Assembly: GCA_003612405.1 (NCBI GenBank) | Contig: RAYR01000008.1 | Location: 124,001 to 188,000 of the forward strand | DNA length: 64,000 bases | From: a bacterium 0.1xD8-71 | GTDB lineage: Bacteria; Bacillota; Clostridia; Lachnospirales; Lachnospiraceae | Reading direction: 5' to 3' | Shown: in pieces, positions 1-8,483 of the stretch | Position numbering within the stretch: the first letter of the stretch is position 1 | How the letters are laid out: every line of letters starts with the position of its first letter | Made by a program: the position numbers and the translations under genes | Notes under the pieces: generated by a model | The model's database searches: none | What the model was told of the DNA's origin: nothing | What the model saw: the letters and a program-made list of their open reading frames with translations, nothing else

Positions 1-94
1 AGACCAGCGTCGCCGGACCAGCTACCAGGATAATAAGCGCCCAGACCAAAATGTAAGAGCTGATAATGTACCTTTTGAGATAATTCGGTTTCAT
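1..94 (-). CDS. Membrane protein, N-terminal part only (cut by window edge)
   Basis: Only the first 31 codons are inside the window. They start at an ATG at 92-94 behind an AGGAGG ribosome binding site and read MKPNYLKRY followed by a hydrophobic segment, so this is the start of a membrane protein. The family cannot be told from so little. A TetR-type operator lies 22 bases upstream of the start and the TetR gene is directly upstream on the same strand, so this is the likely target of that repressor, for example a drug exporter or a membrane protease; that is inference. Confidence 0.6.
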   Translation of the reverse strand, partial: MKPNYLKRYIISSYILVWALIILVAGPATLV

Positions 95-115
95 TTTTTT
101 CCTCCTATTTTATAG

Positions 116-132
116 ACCGTCAATCTGTCGGT
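116..132. promoter_or_regulatory. TetR-family operator, copy 2
   Basis: The 17-base imperfect palindrome ACCGTCAATCTGTCGGT matches the reverse complement of the site at 831-847 at 15 of 17 positions. It sits just upstream of the ribosome binding site of the edge-truncated membrane gene, where a bound repressor would block transcription. Confidence 0.7.
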
Positions 133-140
133 ATATCTCT

Positions 141-166
141 AAAAAGAAAAGGGACTGCTTTCCCTT
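141..166 (-). terminator. Weak intrinsic terminator after the TetR gene
   Basis: On the minus strand a 6-bp stem AAGGGA/TCCCTT with a 6-base loop is followed by a T-rich run. It lies between the TetR stop codon and the second operator, so the downstream gene may depend on its own regulated promoter. Confidence 0.45.
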
Positions 167-172
167 CTTCTT

Positions 173-805
173 TTATAGCTTCTCTTCAAACAAAGGCTTT
201 ACCGCTTCCATCATACTGCCCTGCTCCATATTTAAAAGCCGTTCCAGATTATAAATAAACGCCGCAATCTTTCTCTGCCGCACTTCCTCATCATGCACTA
301 TAAGATCGTCAAATACCGTATTCGCATAGAGAAGCGTCATCTCTACTACTTCTGCCGGATACTCGGTCTGACAGATACCCTGATCCGTTCCTTCCTCAAT
401 CAATGCCGTGAGCAAGGGGTTCATCTGTGTCAGCAGTCGTTCCTGAATTTTCTGATGCATAAGGGCATTTTGCGGCTTATGAATCTGTTCCATGATTGCA
501 TCCCCATAGTCGCCGCTTACCTGCAATGCCTGAATCATCATGGTCAGACGTCCCAACACGGGAATCTCCTTCTGACCCGCCAGGACTTTTGCCTTAACCA
601 GCATCTGCCCGATCATTCTATCAATCATGGCATCCAGAATATCCTCTTTGGACTTAAAATGATAATATAATGTCCCTCTGGCAATCCCGATTTCTTCCAG
701 AATATCATTGGTAGTGGTATTGTCGAATCCCTTTGCCGCAAACAGACGCTCCGCCACATCCAGAATCTCGTTTTTACGCTCTTTTGCTTCTTTTACGATA
801 CGCAT
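173..805 (-). CDS. TetR/AcrR family transcriptional repressor
   Basis: A 210-residue DNA-binding repressor. The N-terminal ~50 residues hold the TetR helix-turn-helix (FAAKGFDNTTTNDILEEIG, then GTLYYHFKSKEDIL); the rest is the helical ligand-binding and dimerisation domain, which is not conserved enough to name the ligand. The start codon follows an AGGAGAAA site. Its promoter carries a 17-bp palindrome that recurs in front of the next gene, so it probably represses both itself and the downstream membrane protein. Length is normal for the family. Confidence 0.92.
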   Translation of the reverse strand: MRIVKEAKERKNEILDVAERLFAAKGFDNTTTNDILEEIGIARGTLYYHFKSKEDILDAMIDRMIGQMLVKAKVLAGQKEIPVLGRLTMMIQALQVSGDYGDAIMEQIHKPQNALMHQKIQERLLTQMNPLLTALIEEGTDQGICQTEYPAEVVEMTLLYANTVFDDLIVHDEEVRQRKIAAFIYNLERLLNMEQGSMMEAVKPLFEEKL

Positions 806-830
806 TTTTATTTCTCCTGTCGTATTCCGT

Positions 831-881
831 ACCGACTGATTGTCGGTTATAATTGTAACATAAGGCTGGTGGGTGTGTCAA
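831..881 (-). promoter_or_regulatory. Promoter and operator of the TetR gene
   Basis: Minus-strand -35 TTGACA (876-881), 18-bp spacer, -10 TACAAT (852-857), immediately followed by the palindrome ACCGACTGATTGTCGGT at 831-847. The operator covers the expected transcription start, the classical autorepression arrangement of TetR regulators. Confidence 0.75.
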
Positions 882-889
882 ACATAGTA

Positions 890-1372
890 TCAGCTTCTGG
901 ACTTTCGCATTTCTCGTAGCAGTTCCACACCTCTTTGGATATAATCCTCCTCAGAAAGATTCTTGGCCTCAATAATTCTTTCGATTGCCTGCGCAGGATC
1001 TAAAGAATGATATGGGTAATAAACCTTTCTGAGTTCTGCCGGCTTCAATATCCTGTACAGGTTTTTACTGCCAATCTGGCGTGTATAGCACCAATACCTG
1101 TAGAGATATCCCATCCAATACAGCTCTTCTTCGCTGTACTTTTCTTTTCCGTAATCACTTTCTCCAAATTCACAGATTATTTCATGCATTACTTCTTCCT
1201 GTGTTATCATTTCAAACAAAAAACCTTCTCTGTCCATTCTCTTAGCCACAGCCGAATACATAAACCGCCTGAGAAAAATGGGCGAACTACAGGTCGTCCT
1301 TTCTTTTGACTGCAAAAATAATTCTGCCTGAAACCGGCACATTTTCAATCCATAATCATCAAAGTCTCTCAC
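890..1372 (-). CDS. Conserved partner of the DUF3990 protein (possible antitoxin)
   Basis: A 160-residue soluble protein that I do not recognise by name. It starts at a GTG that overlaps the stop codon of the upstream DUF3990 gene (GTGA), behind a GAGGAG site, so the two are translationally coupled. The sequence is mostly helical with an aromatic-rich centre (ELYWMGYLYRYWCYTRQIG) and no signal peptide or membrane segment. Strict pairing with a putative ADP-ribosyltransferase suggests an antitoxin or cofactor; nothing in the sequence proves that. The gene ends only 9 bp from the -35 box of the TetR gene. Confidence 0.75.
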   Translation of the reverse strand: MRDFDDYGLKMCRFQAELFLQSKERTTCSSPIFLRRFMYSAVAKRMDREGFLFEMITQEEVMHEIICEFGESDYGKEKYSEEELYWMGYLYRYWCYTRQIGSKNLYRILKPAELRKVYYPYHSLDPAQAIERIIEAKNLSEEDYIQRGVELLREMRKSRS

Positions 1373-2226
1373 TGTAAAATCTCCTCGATATACTGTCCCT
1401 GTCCACGATATTGTTTTCTGGCTATTTTGACTTTATCACGATTCATTTCAACCGACTCTTTCCTCGACTGCAAATAATGCTCCTTTTCCTCTTCTGCCAG
1501 ATAACAATGGGATAAAATCTCTACCTGTTCAAGTGCCTTTGGTGTCAAAAAAACATATTGATTTCCCAGATTAGTGGCAGACAGACAATGTCTGCACTGC
1601 ACATCCGTAATCTCCCCATCAATAAAGCTGTCAATGATTTCAAACATTCTGTTATCCGCAATTGGTGCTATAATATAATCTATATCCCGAATCGCACAAA
1701 TCAATTCAATCACCACAGACGATTGTTCAAATTCTCCAAGCCTTCCTCTGAAATAGGCAATCATAATCATCCATTCACGATTTACTCCGAATTTTTTAAA
1801 CGCTAAATTTTCTTTGTCAAAACGTACCATATAGAGAGAAGAATCCGGATAATTCGATACAAACATAGCTGACTGTTCCAGACTTTCACCACAGTAAAAT
1901 CCACGGCCAAAATCATTATTTTTCCTGGATTTTTGCAAATCAGGCAATCCTTCTATATAAGTCTTCGCCCCATGAAATAAGATTGTGTGTGAATCATCCG
2001 TGTAATCTTCCCGGAATAATTGTTCTCTTATTTTGTTCAGGCGGATTCCCTTCCGAAAAGCCATACTATAAAATGCTGCCAAATGGCTGGGATTTATACT
2101 GTCCGTATCCTTTTTCCAACGATTGATCGTCATTCTGCTGACCCCAATTGCATCCGCCAGTTCATCCATTGTCATATCCAGCAGTTCCCGCACGATCTCC
2201 ATATCATCCCAAAATGGAAAATCCAT
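1369..2226 (-). CDS. HTH-DUF3990 protein, ADP-ribosyltransferase-like toxin candidate
   Basis: 285 residues. Residues ~8-60 form a Cro/XRE-type helix-turn-helix (MTMDELADAIGVSRMTINRWK). Residues ~82-250 match DUF3990: FHGA at 84-87, PDL at 95-97, DFGRGFY at 105-111, then IAPIADNRMF and a late QYVFLTPKALE segment. DUF3990 is regarded as an ADP-ribosyltransferase-fold family that occurs in toxin-antitoxin settings (established knowledge, activity not shown for this member). The HTH fused to the toxin suggests that the protein represses its own operon through the two palindromes upstream. First gene of a two-gene operon, with a GGGGGG-type ribosome binding site. Confidence 0.8.
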   Translation of the reverse strand: MDFPFWDDMEIVRELLDMTMDELADAIGVSRMTINRWKKDTDSINPSHLAAFYSMAFRKGIRLNKIREQLFREDYTDDSHTILFHGAKTYIEGLPDLQKSRKNNDFGRGFYCGESLEQSAMFVSNYPDSSLYMVRFDKENLAFKKFGVNREWMIMIAYFRGRLGEFEQSSVVIELICAIRDIDYIIAPIADNRMFEIIDSFIDGEITDVQCRHCLSATNLGNQYVFLTPKALEQVEILSHCYLAEEEKEHYLQSRKESVEMNRDKVKIARKQYRGQGQYIEEILQ

Positions 2227-2249
2227 TATTACAATCCCCCCTATGTTTC

Positions 2250-2330
2250 AAACTTGTTTGTAACATATTTTACATATAAGTTTTTTAATTGTCAACAAAC
2301 TTATTTGTAACAAAAGTTACAAATAAGTTT
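2250..2330 (-). promoter_or_regulatory. Tandem operators flanking the promoter of the DUF3990 operon
   Basis: Two copies of a 34-bp inverted repeat. The upstream copy (2297-2330) has perfect 15-base arms AAACTTATTTGTAAC around a 4-base spacer. The downstream copy (2250-2283) has arms AAACTTGTTTGTAAC and TTTACATATAAGTTT, also around 4 bases. The promoter -35 TTGACA (2290-2295), 17-bp spacer and -10 TAAAAT (2267-2272) lies between and under them, so occupancy of both sites should block RNA polymerase. Confidence 0.8.
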
Positions 2331-2345
2331 TGTGCATCCTTCTCG

Positions 2346-2392
2346 GCATTTAAAAACCGCCTGCCACGCATCATCACGTAACAGACGGTTCC
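2346..2392 (-). terminator. Intrinsic terminator after lysS
   Basis: Minus-strand hairpin with outer stem AACCG/CGGTT and inner ACG/CGT pairing, followed by TTTTTAAA. It ends the argF-to-lysS operon just before the operators of the DUF3990 module. Confidence 0.7.
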
Positions 2393-2416
2393 ATACCTTT
2401 CAGTATTTTAATTGTC

Positions 2417-4576
2417 TTAATTCGCCTCCATCGCTTCCGCCACCGCAGCCTCACAGCTTCTCATGGCCTGGATGGTCTTATCGAACAGGTCATCCAACTC
2501 CCAGCCGAGCATTTCCGCTCCCTGGGAAATAATCTCCCTGGAACAGCCTGCCGCAAATTTCTTATCCTTGAATTTCTTCTTCAGGCTCTTCACTTCCATA
2601 TCCATGGTACTCCTGGACGGACGCATCAGTGCACAGGACCAGATGAGGCCGGTCAGTTCATCGGCTGCAAACAACACCTTCTCCATCTTGTGCTTCGGTT
2701 CATCTTCACTGCAAATCCCATAACCATGGGAACAGACGGCATATATCATATCCTCGCCCACGCCAGCCTCACGCAGAAGTTCCGGCGCCTTCTTACAGTG
2801 TTCCTCCGGATACAGTTCAAAATCAATGTCATGAAGAAGACCTGTAATTCCCCAGAATTCCTCTTCCTGCGCATACCCTAATTCCTTCGCATACCAGCGC
2901 ATCACACCTTCCACCGTCAGGGCATGTTGACGGTGAAACGGCTCCTTGTTATATTTCTTCAGAAGTTCCCATGCCTGCTCACGGGTGATACTGCTTTGCT
3001 TTACCGCCTGAGCAGTTCCTTTTTTGACTGTCGAAGCCTGGTCGGATGTCTTCTTTTCCAGACTCTTCATTGTGGGGAATAATAAAACATCGCGGATAGC
3101 AGGGGAATTAGTAAGTAACATGACCAGTCGGTCAATCCCGTACCCGATTCCGCCGGTAGGCGGCATCCCGATCTCCAGCGCGTTCATGAAATCCTCGTCC
3201 GTGGTATTGGCTTCCTCATCACCGGCAGCAAGAGCCGCTTCCTGCGCCTTAAAACGCTCTCTCTGATCAATGGGATCGTTCAGCTCGGAATACGCATTGC
3301 ACATCTCTCTGGCCGTGATGAAAAGCTCAAACCGCTCCACATATTCCGGCTTATCCGGCTTTCTCTTGGTAAGCGGGGATATCTCCACCGGATGATCCAT
3401 CACAAAGGTGGGCTGTACCAGATGTTCTTCCACAAACTCTTCAAAGAAAAGATTGATGATATCTCCCTTGGTATGTCTCTCCTCGTAGTGGACTTCCTTT
3501 TCGTCCGCCAGCTTCTTGGCTTCCGCTGTATCCGGCACTGCATCGAAATCAATACCTGTATATTTCTTCACGGCTTCCACCATGGTGATCCGCTCAAAAG
3601 GCTTTCCTAAGTCAATCTTCACATCCCCGTAGGGAATCGTTGTGGTGCCGCAGACTTCTTTCGCCACATGACGGAACATATTCTCCGTCAGATCCATCAT
3701 GCCGTTATAATCTGTGTAAGCCTGATACAGTTCCATCAGGGTAAATTCCGGATTGTGTCTGGTATCCAGACCTTCGTTCCGGAACACACGGCCAATCTCA
3801 TAGACACGCTCCATGCCGCCCACAATCAGCCGCTTCAGATAAAGTTCCAGGGAAATGCGCAGTTTCACATCCTCATCCAGGGCATTGTAATGGGTCTCAA
3901 AAGGTCTGGCCGCTGCGCCGCCCGCATTGGATACAAGCATGGGCGTCTCCACTTCCAGAAATCCCTGACTGTCCAGATAGCGTCTGATGGAGCTGATAAT
4001 CTTGGACCGCATCACGAAAGTCTTCTTCACATCCTGATTCATAATCAAATCCGTGTATCTTTGACGATACCTGATATCCGTATTCACCAGACCATGATAC
4101 TTCTCCGGCAGAATCTGAAGGATTTTTGACATCAGTGTCACTTTTGCCGCATGAACGGATATTTCACCCGTCTTGGTCTTAAACACTTCTCCCTCGATGC
4201 CTACAATATCACCCACATCATATTTCTTAAAATCGGCGTATGCCTCTTCCCCGATACTGTCTTTTGCCACATAGGACTGAATATCGCCTTGCAGATCCTG
4301 CACATTGCAAAAGGAGGCTTTGCCCATGACACGCTTGCTCATCACACGCCCTGCGATGGACACCTGTTTGCCTTCCAGCTCATCAAAACTGTCTTTGATC
4401 TCCTGGCTGTGATGGGTCACATCAAATTTCGTGATTAAGAAAGGATCCCTGCCTGCCTCCTGCAAGGCCGCAAGTTTCTCTCTCCTGACTTTTAATAACT
4501 GCTTAACATCCTGCTCCTGCTGCGCGTTCTGCTGGTTCTGTGTCTTATCCATACTGCTGTTCATCCTCCATCTCAA
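2417..4576 (-). CDS. lysS: Lysyl-tRNA synthetase with C-terminal HD domain
   Basis: Class II lysyl-tRNA synthetase charging tRNA(Lys). An anticodon-binding OB fold (~60-160) precedes the catalytic core with motif 2 (RVYEIGRVFRNEGLDTRHNPEFT) and motif 3 (GGIGYGIDRLVMLL). The synthetase ends near residue 505; after a Thr/Lys-rich linker, residues ~528-719 form a complete HD phosphohydrolase-type domain (His in HRQH, HDID at ~582, then SHGYG and AADELTG). That makes 719 residues against about 500 for ordinary LysRS. The start is uncertain: Met1, Met5 or Met9 (MDKTQNQ) could be used, and the GGAGG site fits Met9 best. The role of the HD domain is unknown. Last gene of the operon, 19 bases after greA. 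Confidence 0.95.
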   Translation of the reverse strand: MRWRMNSSMDKTQNQQNAQQEQDVKQLLKVRREKLAALQEAGRDPFLITKFDVTHHSQEIKDSFDELEGKQVSIAGRVMSKRVMGKASFCNVQDLQGDIQSYVAKDSIGEEAYADFKKYDVGDIVGIEGEVFKTKTGEISVHAAKVTLMSKILQILPEKYHGLVNTDIRYRQRYTDLIMNQDVKKTFVMRSKIISSIRRYLDSQGFLEVETPMLVSNAGGAAARPFETHYNALDEDVKLRISLELYLKRLIVGGMERVYEIGRVFRNEGLDTRHNPEFTLMELYQAYTDYNGMMDLTENMFRHVAKEVCGTTTIPYGDVKIDLGKPFERITMVEAVKKYTGIDFDAVPDTAEAKKLADEKEVHYEERHTKGDIINLFFEEFVEEHLVQPTFVMDHPVEISPLTKRKPDKPEYVERFELFITAREMCNAYSELNDPIDQRERFKAQEAALAAGDEEANTTDEDFMNALEIGMPPTGGIGYGIDRLVMLLTNSPAIRDVLLFPTMKSLEKKTSDQASTVKKGTAQAVKQSSITREQAWELLKKYNKEPFHRQHALTVEGVMRWYAKELGYAQEEEFWGITGLLHDIDFELYPEEHCKKAPELLREAGVGEDMIYAVCSHGYGICSEDEPKHKMEKVLFAADELTGLIWSCALMRPSRSTMDMEVKSLKKKFKDKKFAAGCSREIISQGAEMLGWELDDLFDKTIQAMRSCEAAVAEAMEAN

Positions 4577-4595
4577 TTCCCGGCAGATCGTACAT

Positions 4596-5078
4596 TTAGT
4601 TAGATCTTTGAATCTCCAGGACTTTATACTGAATGGTTCCCGCCTGTGTCTCTACTTCCACCATATCGCCTACTTTGCTTCCGATCAGGGCCTTCCCAAC
4701 AGGAGATTCATTGGATATCCTGCCCTTTAAGCTGTTGGCCTCCGTACTTCCGACAATCTTATACTCTAACTCTTCATTGAACTCTACATCTAATATTTTA
4801 ACCTGACAGCCGATGTTGATCTTGTCAAGATCTACCTCATCCTCCACCACAACCTCGGCGTTCTTTAAGATTTTTTCCAGTTCTTCAATCCTGGCCTCGA
4901 TGTCACGCTGCTCATCCTTGGCCGCATCGTACTCGGCGTTCTCAGACAGGTCTCCCTGTTCTCTGGCCTCCTTGATCTTCTGTGCCACCTCTTTGCGCTT
5001 TACGACTTTCAGATCGTGCAATTCTTCTTCGTATTTCTGCAATCCTTCATACGTTAAGATATTTTTTTTCTCCTGCAT
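4596..5078 (-). CDS. greA: Transcription elongation factor GreA
   Basis: 160 residues, the normal GreA length. The N-terminal antiparallel coiled coil (~1-78) contains the basic/acidic tip [24 protein letters not shown], and the C-terminal FKBP-like domain ends with [18 protein letters not shown]. GreA binds the secondary channel of RNA polymerase and stimulates cleavage of backtracked transcripts. The start follows a GAGGGAG site. It is closely linked to lysS, a common pairing in Firmicutes. Confidence 0.97.
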   Translation of the reverse strand: MQEKKNILTYEGLQKYEEELHDLKVVKRKEVAQKIKEAREQGDLSENAEYDAAKDEQRDIEARIEELEKILKNAEVVVEDEVDLDKINIGCQVKILDVEFNEELEYKIVGSTEANSLKGRISNESPVGKALIGSKVGDMVEVETQAGTIQYKVLEIQRSN

Positions 5079-5122
5079 GGTAGTTCTCCCTCTTTCTCTA
5101 TTTATCCCTGCATCCGGGTTAT

Positions 5123-6031
5123 TTACTGGTCTCTCAAAAGACTGATACTATCATCACCTCGACGAACTAATCTATCATAACTATTTTTGACCATAGTGTC
5201 AAGATATTTAAGCGGTGAAACGTAAAGAATCTGCCCGCCTTTTCTGGCATATACCTGTTCTTTCTCCCCGCCGGAAACCATATCCACACAAATGCTCTCT
5301 CTTCCCGGCTCGGTTTTCAGGACAGCTGCCCTGCTGCCATAATCCAGAATAACACCTCTGCATTTCCGGGGCCCCTGACATGTTCCCCCATCTTTTATCT
5401 GATAGGGCACAAGCTGCGCTACAAGACCATATTCATAATAGTAGGTTTCCAGATAAGTGGAAAGTTCTTCCCAGATATCAGCTTCTCCCACCTGTCTGTA
5501 ATAGAACATAAGACTGTTGATCCGCTCCAGATAAGGAGTAAGCAGCCGCCAGGTCATCTCCATCTGCCACCGGGTATCTTCCGGCGCACCCAATAGCACT
5601 GTCACCTGTCCCTGCTGCCGCAGGCACGAAGCACCATACACGGAAAGCAGGCTGGCGAGAAGCGTTTCCTTCGTCTTGCTGCATGTCTCCCAACGATCTG
5701 CATACTTTTCTGACACCCATGTCAAAACCTGCGGATGCAGGTAGACATCCACCATCCCTGGCGTACGGTGCAGTACAATCTCCATACTTTCTGAAAGTTC
5801 TTCCGGATGCCACATTTTTCTTCTGTAGGAAAAAGACGGCACCGGACAGTCTACCAAAGTAAAAGTATCTTTTGATCTCTCTCCACAAGGTATCCGTTCC
5901 GGCAAAGGCTGCTCCTTAAGTACGGCGTCCTGCCACCAGTGCCTTTTCGCCACATTGTGTACAGCCATCCATTCCGGCATGGGATGATAGTAAATAATAG
6001 TCTCTGCTTCCATATATAATGCTCCCGGCAT
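5123..6031 (-). CDS. Conserved protein of unknown function
   Basis: About 302 residues from the chosen start, an ATG at 6031. The reading frame is open further upstream, but that part overlaps the dusB 3' end and has no good ribosome binding site; an ATG at 6010 behind GGGAGC is equally possible. No signal peptide or membrane helix; rich in Trp, Tyr and Leu, with a C-terminal beta-rich part ([13 protein letters not shown] ... [13 protein letters not shown]). I do not recognise a catalytic motif. It sits between dusB and greA in a housekeeping operon. Confidence 0.7.
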   Translation of the reverse strand: MPGALYMEAETIIYYHPMPEWMAVHNVAKRHWWQDAVLKEQPLPERIPCGERSKDTFTLVDCPVPSFSYRRKMWHPEELSESMEIVLHRTPGMVDVYLHPQVLTWVSEKYADRWETCSKTKETLLASLLSVYGASCLRQQGQVTVLLGAPEDTRWQMEMTWRLLTPYLERINSLMFYYRQVGEADIWEELSTYLETYYYEYGLVAQLVPYQIKDGGTCQGPRKCRGVILDYGSRAAVLKTEPGRESICVDMVSGGEKEQVYARKGGQILYVSPLKYLDTMVKNSYDRLVRRGDDSISLLRDQ

Positions 6032-6068
6032 ATCCCGTCCATTTCTGAGATAGTATATGCCGTAAGCT

Positions 6069-7040
6069 TCATATGGATTCCACCAATTTCTCAATCTCCT
6101 CAAAACACTCCGCCTGATTGATGCTCTGCCTGAGTCTCGCGGAGCCCGGCATACCTGCCGTATACCATGACATATGCTTGCGCATCTCCCGCACACCGGT
6201 ATATTCTCCCTTGGCGGCAAGCTGTAACCTGGCATGCCGCAGGATCATGGCTTTGCGCTCCTCCCTGTCCGGTTCCGGCAATATGCCTCCGTCCTGCAAG
6301 TAAGCAATCACCTGCCCAAACAGCCAGGGATTCCCTCTGGCAGCCCGCCCGATCATTACCCCGTCGCAGCCGGTTATTTCCATCATCCGTCTGGCGTCCT
6401 CTCCGCTTTTTACATCTCCGTTGCCGATCACCGGAATCGACACTGCCTCCTTGACCTTTCGTATGATTTCCCAGTCCGCCTCCCCGGCATAATACTGCTC
6501 TCTGGTTCTGCCGTGTACCGCCACAGCCGCGGCGCCTGCATCCTCGGCAATCCTGGCAATCTCCACCGCATTGACATGGGTCTCATCAAACCCCTTGCGG
6601 ATTTTGACCGTAACAGGTTTGTCTATGGCTTTCACGGTGGCGGCAATGATTTCCCCTGCCAGTTTCGGCTGTCGCATCAATGCCGATCCTTCCCCATTAT
6701 TCACCACCTTGGGCACCGGGCAGCCCATATTGATATCCAGCACGGCAAAGGGCCTCTCTGCAATCCTTTTGGCCATTTCGCTGACAATCTTCGGATCCGA
6801 GCCAAATAACTGCAAAGATGTGGGCCCCTCATCGGGATGAATTTCCAGAAGGCTCTCCGTGTTTTTATTCTGATACCAGATTGCCTTGGCACTCACCATT
6901 TCCATACAGGTAAGCCCCGCGCCCTGTTCGCTGCACAGCAAACGAAATGGCAGGTCAGTCACCCCTGCCATAGGCGCCAGTATGATATTGTTCGGAAGCG
7001 TAACACTGCCCAAGGTAAGCGGCTTTAACAAATGCTCCAT
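6069..7040 (-). CDS. dusB: tRNA-dihydrouridine synthase
   Basis: 323 residues, a flavoenzyme reducing specific uridines in the tRNA D-loop region to dihydrouridine. TIM-barrel signatures are present: [14 protein letters not shown] at the N-terminus (FMN binding), [19 protein letters not shown] containing the catalytic Cys, [17 protein letters not shown] and PVIGNGDV. The C-terminal helical tRNA-binding domain follows from ~245. The start follows a GGGAG site. It belongs to the DusB/NifR3 branch usual in Firmicutes. Confidence 0.95.
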   Translation of the reverse strand: MEHLLKPLTLGSVTLPNNIILAPMAGVTDLPFRLLCSEQGAGLTCMEMVSAKAIWYQNKNTESLLEIHPDEGPTSLQLFGSDPKIVSEMAKRIAERPFAVLDINMGCPVPKVVNNGEGSALMRQPKLAGEIIAATVKAIDKPVTVKIRKGFDETHVNAVEIARIAEDAGAAAVAVHGRTREQYYAGEADWEIIRKVKEAVSIPVIGNGDVKSGEDARRMMEITGCDGVMIGRAARGNPWLFGQVIAYLQDGGILPEPDREERKAMILRHARLQLAAKGEYTGVREMRKHMSWYTAGMPGSARLRQSINQAECFEEIEKLVESI

Positions 7041-7071
7041 TCTTACACTCTCCCGTCAGGGTTGCTGTCTA

Positions 7072-7407
7072 TTATTCATCCAATGGTTCCCCCAGAATAA
7101 ACACCCTGTAATATAATTGCAGGGATTCAAACATTTCCTGCCTGTTCCTGCGGATTTCCCCCACCAGAAGGCCGCTGCTGATCTCATCGTAAAGCAGATC
7201 GTTTTCCTCGGCGTCGGTCTCTAAAGAAATACTGCCATCCTCCTCAAATACAATGGTGAAGATGCCGCCCACTTCCTCCGTAAACAGCACACAGATCACA
7301 TGCAGTTCCTCCTGAATGGACTGCGGAATCCCTTTAAACTTCTCGTTAAAATAATATTTCTGCTCATAGGCATTGGCACCGCAGAGCACAATTCTTGTAT
7401 CCTCCAT
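7072..7407 (-). CDS. Small conserved protein, DUF6145-like
   Basis: About 111 residues (115 if translation starts at the GTG at 7419). Highly acidic and soluble, with the pattern VLCGANAYEQKYYFNEKF and CVLFTEEVGGI, which I associate with a small family (DUF6145) seen in Lachnospiraceae. Function is unknown. It lies between birA and dusB with short gaps, so it is co-transcribed with them. Confidence 0.75.
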   Translation of the reverse strand: MEDTRIVLCGANAYEQKYYFNEKFKGIPQSIQEELHVICVLFTEEVGGIFTIVFEEDGSISLETDAEENDLLYDEISSGLLVGEIRRNRQEMFESLQLYYRVFILGEPLDE

Positions 7408-7471
7408 ACCTTTTCCCACGCTATCTTTTCCACATTATCATAAAGAACTGTTGTGTATGGTTCAGACTTCT

Positions 7472-8479
7472 TTATACGTACCCATACAGGCCCCTCACGG
7501 ACACTTCTCCCGCATAGACAAGTACCCGTTTCCCATCTTCCCGCTCTACAATCAGTTCTCCTCTCTCGCTGATGCCTCTGGATATACCCGTATATTCCCC
7601 CGCCGGATCCAGTACCCGCACCTGGGCATCCATATTGATCAGATGCGCCTGGTAATCCTCCCGCAATGCCGATAAATCCTGTCTCTTCTCAAAACAGTCA
7701 TAGTTCTCTTCAAACCGGGCAAGAATCCGCTCCAGAAGGCCGGCCCGGTCAATGTGCGCTCCGGATTCTATCTTCAGGGAAGTGGCTGTCTCCCGGATTT
7801 CCTCCGGAAACTCTTCCGGACTGCTGTGATTCGTATTGACTCCCACGCCCGCCACCACAAACTGGATCTCATCCATTTCCGGCGTCATACTCATCTCCGT
7901 GAGAATACCGCAGACTTTCTTCTTATGCACCACAATATCATTGGGCCATTTGATCTGTGCGGGTAATCCCACGACTTCCTCGATGGCCTGGGCTGCACTG
8001 AGGGCCATTACCAACGTAATCATAGAAGCCTTGTCCGGCGCAAATGCCGGTCTCACCACAATGGTAAAATAAACAGATGTGCCCGCAGGCGATACCCAGG
8101 ATCTGCCTCTGCGTCCCCGGCCCGCGGTCTGCCTGTCCGCCACCACGGTAGTCCCGTGAGGATCTCCTTCCTCCGCAAACCGCTTGGCATCGGGATTGGT
8201 GGAGCCTGTGGATTCAAAAAAGTACAGTTTCCGGCCCGCCCATACGGTCTGTAGTCTGCTGGCAATCTCGCTTAAGGAATAAACGTCTGCCGGGCTCTCC
8301 ACAAGCCGATACCCTTTACGGGGTACGGACTCGATCTGGTAGCCCTCTTCCTTCAGCTGATTTATCACCTTCCAGACTGCTGTCCTGGAAACTCCGAAAC
8401 GGTCGCAGAGCTGCTGCCCCGACACGTAATCCTCACTGTTTCTTAACCATGTTAAAATATCCGCTCTGTCTGTCTTCAT
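7472..8479 (-). CDS. birA: Bifunctional biotin-protein ligase / biotin operon repressor
   Basis: 335 residues. The N-terminal winged helix (~5-65, SGQQLCDRFGVSRTAVWKVINQL) is the DNA-binding repressor part. The catalytic domain carries the biotinyl-AMP loop GRGRRGRSW, IKWPNDI and VVAGVGVNTNH; the C-terminal SH3-like domain completes the fold. It makes biotinyl-5'-AMP and transfers biotin to carboxylase subunits, and can repress biotin genes. Starts 4 bases after argF. Confidence 0.96.
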   Translation of the reverse strand: MKTDRADILTWLRNSEDYVSGQQLCDRFGVSRTAVWKVINQLKEEGYQIESVPRKGYRLVESPADVYSLSEIASRLQTVWAGRKLYFFESTGSTNPDAKRFAEEGDPHGTTVVADRQTAGRGRRGRSWVSPAGTSVYFTIVVRPAFAPDKASMITLVMALSAAQAIEEVVGLPAQIKWPNDIVVHKKKVCGILTEMSMTPEMDEIQFVVAGVGVNTNHSSPEEFPEEIRETATSLKIESGAHIDRAGLLERILARFEENYDCFEKRQDLSALREDYQAHLINMDAQVRVLDPAGEYTGISRGISERGELIVEREDGKRVLVYAGEVSVRGLYGYV

Positions 8480-8483
8480 CTTC

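Noticed and set aside
5851..6072. A frame starting at an ATG that overlaps the dusB stop (ATGA)
   Set aside because: It ends after 73 codons inside a longer, more protein-like frame and has no good ribosome binding site; the frame ending at 5123 was chosen instead.
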